Source: G039029935 sp039029935 (GTDB lineage: Bacteria; Chloroflexota; Anaerolineae; Caldilineales; Caldilineaceae). From it: 20,688 nucleotides of DNA. The notes beneath the pieces are model-generated. The model was not told the origin of the DNA, did no database searches, and saw nothing but the letters and a program-made list of their open reading frames with translations. The stretch covers positions 1-20,688 of the forward strand of contig JBCCFC010000062.1 of the NCBI GenBank assembly GCA_039029935.1, given 5' to 3'. Numbering within the stretch: the first letter of the stretch is position 1; each line of letters starts with the position of its first letter. This document shows positions 8,165-14,375 of the stretch, one piece after another. The position numbers and the translations under genes were made by a program.

Positions 8165-11100
8165 ATGGTGACAAATCAAATTCAAGAACAAGCGATTACG
8201 AGCAATCGCCGATATCGGCTGAATAAACAGCTTGGACAAGGTGGCATGGGCGTGGTCTATCAAGCCACCGATAGGCTCACGAGCGACACCGTTGCCCTCA
8301 AACAGGTGAGAAAGTTATCCCAACAAACAGTAGCCCCCAACATGTCCAAAGACAATCTGTACCTTGCGTTGGCACATGAGTTCCAGATTATGGCTGGGCT
8401 ACGTCACCCCCATATTATCAGTGTACTCGATTATGGATTTGATGTCATAAGTGAAGATGACACAGGTAATAACACAGGTAATGACACAGAACATAACATA
8501 GAAAATAACACAGAGGCAACAACACAGCCATTCTATACCATGACGTATCTTCCCGATGCGCAGACAATTTTGGACGCAGCCCAAGACCAGCCGTTTGCCT
8601 ATCGGCTTGACCTGATTCAGCAACTCCTTCAGGCATTGGCCTATCTGCATCGACGGGGTGTGCTACATCGTGACCTCAAACCCGCCAATGTACTCGTCCA
8701 TCAACAAACTGTACGCTTGTTGGACTTTGGGTTGGCTGTGACAGTTGAGGAAGCCAATGTGTTCAGTTCGGCTGGCACACCGCTCTACATGGCGCCAGAG
8801 TTATTTGATGGCGAGCCTTATAGCCCCCAGGCGGATTTATTTGTGGTGGGTGTGTTGGCAACGCAAATGCTGACAGGCGAACACCCTTTTGCCCCCCTTG
8901 ACTTTGCCTTTCTGGACCGGGTGCTGAATGCAGACCCCAATCTAGGCACAATGGATGAACGACTCCATCCATTGGTGCATCAACTGCTGGCAAAGACACC
9001 GGAAAGGCGTTTTGGCAGTGCCAATGATGTGCTTTTGGCCTTATCGAAAGCACTTGATACACCACATTCGGCTGTGGTTGAGACAACGGCTATCCGCGAA
9101 AGTTATCTACAGGCAGCAACCTTTGTCGGGCGAGAGCAGGAGATGACGCAACTCTTGCAAGCACTAGATGCAACACGCAAGGGGCAGGGTTCGGCCTGGC
9201 TGATTGGTGGTGAAAGTGGGGTGGGCAAATCGCGCTTTGTGCGCGAAGTGCGCACCCAAGCGTTGGTCGCTGGCTTTATTGTCTTGGTTGGGCAAGTCGA
9301 GGAGACGCAAGGAGGCGTCTATGCCCTTTGGCGCGAGCCATTGCGTCATCTGTTGGTGACACAATCAGCAGTCACAGACTTGGATGCGGGTGTGCTGTTG
9401 CCCGTCGTCCCCGATGTGGCCCAGCTGCTCGGTCGCCCTGTTAAACCTGCCCCATCGTTGGCCCCTGAAGCTGCTCAAATCCGTCTCTTCTCCACCATCG
9501 CCAAACTTTTTGAACAGGTGCAGCAACCCATCTTTCTGCTCCTTGAAGACATCCATTGGGCAGACGAAAGTTTGCTTGTCCTGCCCTATCTGACCCGCCA
9601 AATCGAGGACCAGTCAATGTTGTTGCTGGCGACCTATCGGGATGATGAGCGACCGCAGTTACCGGGGCAGCTATCGGACATGCGGCCACTACACTTGGGC
9701 CGTCTTACCAGCAACAATATGGCTGACCTCAGTGCCGCCATGCTGGGCGAGATTGGCGCACAGGAAAACATCCTCCAGATGCTCCAACGTGAGACCGAGG
9801 GCAATGCCTTCTTTGCGGTCGAGGTCATCCGCACACTGGCTGAGGACATCGGTGGCTTGCAACACATTGGGCAGATGGCTATTCCTGACACACTCTTACC
9901 CAACGGCATCCAGACAATTGTCGAACGCCGCTTTGCCCAAGTTGCCGAAGCGGACCGACCGCTGTTACTGCTGGCCGCTGTCTCTGGACGTGTTCTCGAC
10001 CTTGCTATGATTTTACTGCTCAACCAAGACCGTCCTCTTAACCATTGGATTACCCGCTGTGCGGATGCAGCTATCCTCGAAGTGGTCGATGACCGCTGGC
10101 AATTTCGTCATGCCAAACTGCGTGATGGGCTGTTGTCAATGTTATCGGCAGACGAGACACAACATTATCACCAGAAGGTAGCGGAGGCGATTGAACAGCT
10201 TTATCCCGACGACGCCAACTATGCGGCCCAACTCATGGAGCATTGGCGGGCGGCACAGCATCCAGAGAAAGAGTATGGCTATGCCTATCTAGCAGGAACC
10301 CATGCCGCTGCCCAGTATGCGAACACCGATGCATTGACCTATTTGACGAGGGCGTATGAATTGGCAATGGGTCGATTGGGCGCCCCACAAAAACAGTATG
10401 AGACGCTCTTGGCGCGTGAAAGTCTTGCAGCTTTTACAGGGCAATCTGATGATAGAAAAGCAGACTTAGCCTTATTAACTGCGCTTATTGCGCAAACAGG
10501 GACAAGCCAACAGCAATCCGAAGTGGCCCTACGCCAAGCCGGCTATGCACTGGTTATCAGCGATTTCCCTGCGGTTGAGACATTTGCACAGGCTGCGATT
10601 CCATTGGCACAGGCCGCACGGGATAATCAGCTTCTTGCTCACGCCTATCACCTGCTGGGTCAATCTTGGTCTTTGCGAAGCGACTTTGAACAGGCACAGA
10701 CTGCCTATTTAGAGGCACGGACGCTAGCTGAGTTGGCAGAAGATGACCCACTGATTGCCAGTGTACTCATCTCTCTGGGTGACATTGAAGACAACCTGAC
10801 ACAGTTTGACCAAGCCACTGATTACTATAAACAGAGTCTACACATCTACCAAGCGATTGATGATGAGCAGGGAACGGCCAATGCACTCTATAACATTGGA
10901 CGAACGGTTTCTCGGCTGGCGCGCCATGATGAGGCCAATGTTTATTTGCAGGAAAGTTTGGGCCTCTTCCAACGCATTGGGGATCGACAGGGGCAATCAC
11001 GTGTCTTTAACTCACTTTCGCTGATCTATGAACGCAACAATGATTGGGCGACTGCCGAGGCTGTTGTGCAACAGGCATTAGACATCGACCAGCAGATTGG

Positions 11101-12046
11101 CAACAAGCATGGTGTGAGTGTAAGCTTGGGACATCTGGGCTATATAGCAAGCATGAGGGGAGATGAGGAGCAATCCTATGCCTATTATCTAGCGTCCCTT
11201 CAGATTCACGAAGAAATCGGACACAAAGAGGGTGAGACCATTGCGCTGCTCAATTTAGGCAGTTCATATACGCCACAGAAAGGCGTCTATCGACGCTCCA
11301 AAGACTATCTTGAACGGAGTATTGTGATTGCGCATGAAATCGGTTTGACCGATGTCGAGGGCTGTGCGCTCATGCATATTGGCAACACGTTCAACCGGGT
11401 AGGGCAATACACCACCGCCCAACAATATATTGATGCGTCGTTGACGATTTTTCGAGAAACAGAGTTAGCGTATTGGGAGTCGGTTGCGTTGATGCATTTG
11501 GGGGAATCCTATTTGTCGCAACAACAATTTGACCAAGCGCAGACCCATCTCCAGCGGTCGTTGGTCCTCAGCAAAAAAACGAACAGCCCTAATATAATCA
11601 TTGATGCGCTGACAGGGTTGGCGTGGTGTATGTATCAATGTGGCGACTATGCACAAATGCTGGCGCACTATCAAGAACTTCTGCCCATTGTTGAGGAGCG
11701 CCAGGTACCCCATCAACAGGCGGAAGTGCAGGTTGGCTTTGCACTGGCGCATGTATTAGCCACGCATCAATGGGTAGACGTTGATATCGCACCCAGCATT
11801 GACTATATTGAGAATGAACCTGCCTTACTCGTACCACACAGACCCTTTCGACTGCATCTTCTCTGCTATCACCTGCTGACGCTGATGGATGAGCCGTATG
11901 CAGATACCCTTCTGAGTATCGCCTATGCACAATTGCATGAGCTAGCGAACCTGATTGAGGATGAGACATGGCGGGCGTCCTATCTGGGGAATGTGCCAAA
12001 ACACCAAGAGGTGATCCGTCTATACACAGAGATGGTAGAAGGCTGA
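8165..12046 (+). CDS. PknK-like Ser/Thr protein kinase fused to AAA/STAND ATPase and TPR array (copy 2)
   Basis: 1,293 residues, a tandem paralogue of the preceding gene with the same domain order. Kinase residues are all present: GQGGMG (24-29), VALK K46, HRDLKPAN (168-175), DFG (187-189), GTPLYMAPE. The ATPase has Walker A GGESGVGKS (348-356) and Walker B LLLEDIHWAD (from ~458). The TPR array starts at ~699 and ends in the same C-terminal cap (VDIAPSIDYIENEP onward). Kinase and ATPase halves are very close to copy 1, but the TPR half is clearly more diverged than the regulator/copy 1 pair, hinting at a different input. It differs in the kinase N-lobe by an Asn/Thr-rich insertion. Only 6 nt separate it from copy 1. 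The ATG at 8165 and a GTG at 8168 are both possible starts; GTG 8168 aligns with the ATG of copy 1. The two kinases could act on each other or on the regulator. That is inference. Confidence 0.9.
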   Translation: MVTNQIQEQAITSNRRYRLNKQLGQGGMGVVYQATDRLTSDTVALKQVRKLSQQTVAPNMSKDNLYLALAHEFQIMAGLRHPHIISVLDYGFDVISEDDTGNNTGNDTEHNIENNTEATTQPFYTMTYLPDAQTILDAAQDQPFAYRLDLIQQLLQALAYLHRRGVLHRDLKPANVLVHQQTVRLLDFGLAVTVEEANVFSSAGTPLYMAPELFDGEPYSPQADLFVVGVLATQMLTGEHPFAPLDFAFLDRVLNADPNLGTMDERLHPLVHQLLAKTPERRFGSANDVLLALSKALDTPHSAVVETTAIRESYLQAATFVGREQEMTQLLQALDATRKGQGSAWLIGGESGVGKSRFVREVRTQALVAGFIVLVGQVEETQGGVYALWREPLRHLLVTQSAVTDLDAGVLLPVVPDVAQLLGRPVKPAPSLAPEAAQIRLFSTIAKLFEQVQQPIFLLLEDIHWADESLLVLPYLTRQIEDQSMLLLATYRDDERPQLPGQLSDMRPLHLGRLTSNNMADLSAAMLGEIGAQENILQMLQRETEGNAFFAVEVIRTLAEDIGGLQHIGQMAIPDTLLPNGIQTIVERRFAQVAEADRPLLLLAAVSGRVLDLAMILLLNQDRPLNHWITRCADAAILEVVDDRWQFRHAKLRDGLLSMLSADETQHYHQKVAEAIEQLYPDDANYAAQLMEHWRAAQHPEKEYGYAYLAGTHAAAQYANTDALTYLTRAYELAMGRLGAPQKQYETLLARESLAAFTGQSDDRKADLALLTALIAQTGTSQQQSEVALRQAGYALVISDFPAVETFAQAAIPLAQAARDNQLLAHAYHLLGQSWSLRSDFEQAQTAYLEARTLAELAEDDPLIASVLISLGDIEDNLTQFDQATDYYKQSLHIYQAIDDEQGTANALYNIGRTVSRLARHDEANVYLQESLGLFQRIGDRQGQSRVFNSLSLIYERNNDWATAEAVVQQALDIDQQIGNKHGVSVSLGHLGYIASMRGDEEQSYAYYLASLQIHEEIGHKEGETIALLNLGSSYTPQKGVYRRSKDYLERSIVIAHEIGLTDVEGCALMHIGNTFNRVGQYTTAQQYIDASLTIFRETELAYWESVALMHLGESYLSQQQFDQAQTHLQRSLVLSKKTNSPNIIIDALTGLAWCMYQCGDYAQMLAHYQELLPIVEERQVPHQQAEVQVGFALAHVLATHQWVDVDIAPSIDYIENEPALLVPHRPFRLHLLCYHLLTLMDEPYADTLLSIAYAQLHELANLIEDETWRASYLGNVPKHQEVIRLYTEMVEG
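8462..8521 (+). repeat. Low-complexity Asn/Thr-coding repeat inside kinase copy 2
   Basis: Imperfect short repeats of the type ACACAGGTAATG / ACACAGAACATAAC encode a run rich in N, T, D and E (TGNNTGNDTEHN and following, residues ~100-118). It sits just before the QPFYTMTYL strand, that is, between the beta-4 region and the hinge of the kinase N-lobe. Copy 1 has a shorter acidic stretch (SEGENDEGSE) at the same place. Slippage expansion is the simplest explanation. Confidence 0.7.
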
Positions 12047-12047
12047 T

Positions 12048-12068
12048 AGGTTGCAGGTTGTAGGTTGC
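12048..12068. repeat. Triple AGGTTGC heptamer array, left of the AAA-ATPase gene
   Basis: Three contiguous 7-bp units (AGGTTGC, AGGTTGT, AGGTTGC) begin two bases after the stop codon of kinase copy 2. The same word is arrayed four times on the other side of the neighbouring AAA-ATPase gene, in the same orientation, and occurs once in the palindrome at 301-317. Confidence 0.85.
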
Positions 12069-12093
12069 AGAACGAAAAATGTTTCTGATGAGA

Positions 12094-12108
12094 TTTATTT
12101 TTTTATAT
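12094..12108 (+). terminator. Possible weak terminator between convergent genes (T-rich tract)
   Basis: A T-rich tract (TTTATTTTTTTATA) lies in the 76-nt gap between the kinase operon and the convergent AAA-ATPase gene. A poor stem (AGAAC at 12069-12073 with GTTTCT at 12081-12086, one bulge) precedes it. No strong GC hairpin is visible, so this is a low-confidence call. Confidence 0.25.
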
Positions 12109-12122
12109 AAGTATGCTACCCC

Positions 12123-14015
12123 TCACTCGATCTCATTCCACAAAATCCGTGCAAACCCCACACTCACCACCGCATAACAACGCAAATTCAGGTCATCCCC
12201 ATGCTGTGCCTCCAACTTCTGGCGATAGGTATGTAGCTGATTCTCTGCTTCGGTAAACTTGGCCTTCACATTCTTCAACGCCTTCATCTCCTCACGCGGT
12301 CGTGTCTTCGCATCATCCTCGGTCAATGATTTAGGCTTCGTCGTACCCTTCTGCGTGGGTACCATTTCAGTTGCACTCCCCAAGGGTAACTGCTTAAACT
12401 CAATCAAAATATCCACCAAGCCACTCTCGCGCATCCCCGGTCGCACCAATAGCAACAAGTCACCAAAACTACGTTCAATGGTTGCTTCCGAGTACATCAG
12501 ATATAGATCAGTGTGGTAGAGCAGCATCATAAAAATAGTTTTGAGTGTGCCTTCGTTAAAATCCTTCCCGTCGCGCCCGCTGTACAGCTTCAACAAATGA
12601 GTCTGCGCAAAAAGACAAAGCGGTTCTATATCCCCTGTCTCAAAGAGTTCATCTGCCGCCGCAATGCCAGCTTCGACCATACTGGCATCACTCTTCACAC
12701 GGTGGGTCAACACGCGTTCGCTGTAGAGTTGTTGGATGACAAGGTTGGGAATCTCCAAGCGTATCTTATGTGCTGGACCAAGTCCCGCAGGCGTCAACGC
12801 ACCGAGATGACAGAGCAGCACGGCCAGTCGTTCTTTTTGCAGATTGGCGTTCAGCAAATCACGAACACCAAATTTTCTGCGCAATGTGCGCACTGTGATA
12901 GTTCGGTCAAGCGCAAAGGCATCATCAAGGAGTTCTGGCCCCGCTTTGTACGCGGCGATATGTCTCAGTTTATGGTCATCAGGTGTTAAATTTTCATCCA
13001 ACAATTCTGTTGGATACTCTTGCTGTGCTTGAAATTGTTTCAGAAAGTAAAAAGCCAAAGTTGGGTTATAGACTTTTGGCACGTTCTCGGCTTTGCCTTT
13101 GCGAAAATCTTCGATGAATAGAGAACCATTATAATAGTTCTCCATCAACGTCATCATATTTGCAAGCTCACCGTCCTTGTCCTCAATCGCCTCTTGCAAT
13201 TCGGAGCTATCCAATAATTGTTCTGCCAGCCCACGCAATTCTGTCTGTGTAAAGCCGCAGAGTTCATTGAGTTCGCGCTGCCATGAGATATTCTCAAAGG
13301 TATTCGCACCACTGGTGACATCGCTCAAGACAATGGGTGACACGCCCGTCATAAACACACGGTCCAGCCCGTCACCTGACCCTGCACTCTTCAAATTTTT
13401 GAACAATGTCTTGAACAAGCCTTCACCCTTGACCAAATTGACATAGCGTTGTCTCTGTGCATTCGTTTCTTCTGTCGTCTTTTGTTTGGGAACCATCAGT
13501 ACCTCATTGGCAAAGTTGTCGTATTCATCGATAAAGACATACAGTTTGTGGCCTGAAAGATTCACCGCTGAAACCAACGACTCAAACGAGGAGAACGCGT
13601 TGTTGGCATCGATTTCAATCCTATTTTTGAGGTTCTTTTCATACTTATCTTGAAATTGTTTGCAGCGATCATTGAGATGGTCTTTCAGAGATTGCTGAAT
13701 ATCGGCTATACCACCACTGACTTCTATCCTTGAAAAATCCCACCGCATCACCATATATTTGTTATGCATCGGCGTCGGCTCTTGCCCAATCGCCAAATGC
13801 CCAAATAACCGCTCAAAGTCATCTTTCTTGGCAACGTCATAGTAATTCATCAGCGTGGACAGCCACAAGCTCTTCCCAAAACGACGGGGACGCATAAAGA
13901 GCAGTTCCTTGCCCCACTCTTCCACAAAACGGATATGGTGGGTTCGATCTATATATAAGTAATTTTCACTGATAATCTCATTAAAATCACGCCGGCCATA
14001 TGGAAACTTGATCAT
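12123..14015 (-). CDS. AAA-ATPase-like protein with C-terminal PD-(D/E)XK nuclease-type domain
   Basis: 630 residues from ATG 14015. The N-terminal part matches the AAA-ATPase-like family (IKFPYGRRDFNEII, ENYLYIDRT) with the atypical P-loop RPRRFGKS (Lys ~48) and Walker B YVFIDEYDNF (Asp ~163), plus a sensor-like FMTGVSPIV. The C-terminal part has GDLLLLV, then VDILIEFK (Asp ~535, Glu ~539, Lys ~541), the D...ExK arrangement of PD-(D/E)XK nuclease folds, followed by a HTYRQKL helix and a final YAVVSVGF strand. A Lys/Glu/Thr-rich insertion (KGTTKPKSLTEDDAKTRPRE) separates the ExK motif from that helix. The family is common and often multicopy in Bacteroidetes, Clostridia and Chloroflexota genomes; its cellular role is unsettled and may involve mobile or selfish DNA or defence. 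The gene is convergent with the kinase operon, has its own promoter-like sequence, and is flanked by heptamer arrays. The frame extends to TTG 14027, but that codon overlaps the Shine-Dalgarno. Confidence 0.85.
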   Translation of the reverse strand: MIKFPYGRRDFNEIISENYLYIDRTHHIRFVEEWGKELLFMRPRRFGKSLWLSTLMNYYDVAKKDDFERLFGHLAIGQEPTPMHNKYMVMRWDFSRIEVSGGIADIQQSLKDHLNDRCKQFQDKYEKNLKNRIEIDANNAFSSFESLVSAVNLSGHKLYVFIDEYDNFANEVLMVPKQKTTEETNAQRQRYVNLVKGEGLFKTLFKNLKSAGSGDGLDRVFMTGVSPIVLSDVTSGANTFENISWQRELNELCGFTQTELRGLAEQLLDSSELQEAIEDKDGELANMMTLMENYYNGSLFIEDFRKGKAENVPKVYNPTLAFYFLKQFQAQQEYPTELLDENLTPDDHKLRHIAAYKAGPELLDDAFALDRTITVRTLRRKFGVRDLLNANLQKERLAVLLCHLGALTPAGLGPAHKIRLEIPNLVIQQLYSERVLTHRVKSDASMVEAGIAAADELFETGDIEPLCLFAQTHLLKLYSGRDGKDFNEGTLKTIFMMLLYHTDLYLMYSEATIERSFGDLLLLVRPGMRESGLVDILIEFKQLPLGSATEMVPTQKGTTKPKSLTEDDAKTRPREEMKALKNVKAKFTEAENQLHTYRQKLEAQHGDDLNLRCYAVVSVGFARILWNEIE

Positions 14016-14021
14016 CGCGCG

Positions 14022-14025
14022 CTCC
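14022..14025 (-). promoter_or_regulatory. Ribosome binding site that fixes the AAA-ATPase start
   Basis: On the minus strand GGAG lies six nucleotides before ATG 14015-14013, ideal spacing. The longer frame starting at TTG 14027 would place its start codon over this site, so ATG 14015 is preferred. Confidence 0.7.
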
Positions 14026-14031
14026 AAGTAT

Positions 14032-14060
14032 AGGTTGCAGGTTGCAAGGTTGCAGGTTGC
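14032..14060. repeat. Four-copy AGGTTGC heptamer array, right of the AAA-ATPase gene
   Basis: Exact AGGTTGC units at 14032-14038, 14039-14045, 14047-14053 and 14054-14060, with one extra A between the second and third. A fifth exact unit is at 14116-14122, directly before the palindromic element, whose first bases (AGGTT at 14124) repeat the word again. The array lies in the presumed 5' leader of the AAA-ATPase gene. Confidence 0.9.
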
Positions 14061-14074
14061 AAAGTTTCATCCTT

Positions 14075-14083
14075 ATTATAGCA
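14075..14083 (-). promoter_or_regulatory. Extended -10 promoter for the AAA-ATPase gene
   Basis: On the minus strand TGCTATAAT (14083-14075) is a perfect extended -10 element. No good -35 is seen 16-18 nt upstream, as is usual for extended -10 promoters. Transcription would start near 14068, so the AGGTTGC heptamer array (read as GCAACCT in the transcript) would form most of a leader of about 50 nt. Confidence 0.5.
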
Positions 14084-14123
14084 CAAATGACCATTGTAGA
14101 AGAGTTGGAGGGTGCAGGTTGCG

Positions 14124-14282
14124 AGGTTAGGCTAATCCACAAAATAAATTACCCACAAGCTCGCGGAGTTAGGCAGGGGAACCCTTTGGGTCCTACTGCC
14201 GGCTCTCCCGTGTGCAACCCGTAATAGAGATTGCTAACTCCGCTATTCAACGGGTAATTTATTTTGTGGAATGGCCTAACCT
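14124..14282. mobile_element. 159-bp MITE-like palindromic element
   Basis: The ends are 31-bp terminal inverted repeats (14124-14154 and 14252-14282) matching at 29 of 31 positions, with a perfect 19-bp core (14136-14154 against 14252-14270). Inside is a perfect 10-bp inverted repeat, GCGGAGTTAG (14163-14172) with CTAACTCCGC (14234-14243), and a central hairpin pairing GGCAGGGGAACCC (14172-14184) with GGGTCCTACTGCC (14188-14200) around TTT. An alternative stem pairs 14217-14227 with 14243-14255. It is too short to encode a transposase, so it is best described as a non-autonomous MITE or other palindromic repeat. No clear target-site duplication is visible: flanks read GGTTGCG on the left and ATCAACTG on the right. 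A structured RNA is the alternative. The family is not recognised. Confidence 0.7.
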
Positions 14283-14299
14283 ATCAACTGTTTTGCATA

Positions 14300-14348
14300 A
14301 ATAAAATAGAGTCGAAAGTTGAGAGTGCCATGTGTGCTCTCAACTTTC
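14300..14348 (-). terminator. Rho-independent-type terminator of the giant secreted protein gene
   Basis: GAAAGTTGAGAG (14314-14325) and CTCTCAACTTTC (14337-14348) form a perfect 12-bp stem with an 11-nt loop, beginning 28 nt after the secreted protein's stop codon on the minus strand. On that strand the hairpin is followed by GACTCTATTTTATT, a T-rich tail. The stem is AT-rich compared with classic terminators but the layout is right. Confidence 0.55.
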
Positions 14349-14371
14349 CACTTTCAAGTCTCCACTTTCAA
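14349..14371. repeat. Direct repeat of CCACTTTCAA beside the terminator
   Basis: The 10-mer CCACTTTCAA occurs at 14349-14358 and 14362-14371, between the terminator stem and the stop codon of the secreted protein gene. The same ACTTTC/GAAAGT word also makes the terminator arms, so the whole 14314-14371 stretch is a small family of ACTTTC-type repeats. Confidence 0.7.
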
Positions 14372-14375
14372 CTGT

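Noticed and set aside
9642..10010. 122-residue plus-strand frame within kinase copy 2
   Set aside because: Lies in another frame inside a well-supported gene and has no independent features.
12123..14015. Transposase or integrase reading of the gene next to the MITE-like element
   Set aside because: No DDE or recombinase motifs; the P-loop RPRRFGKS, FIDEYDNF and IEFK motifs fit the AAA-ATPase-like/PD-(D/E)XK family.
14042..14224. 60-residue plus-strand frame across the heptamer array and MITE-like element
   Set aside because: It is translated from the repeats and the palindromic element; no RBS or domain.
14158..14227. Possible tRNA or tRNA-like fold in the palindromic element
   Set aside because: No TTCGANNC T-loop, no anticodon arm of the correct form and no CCA-proximal acceptor pairing; the stems are better explained by the nested inverted repeats.
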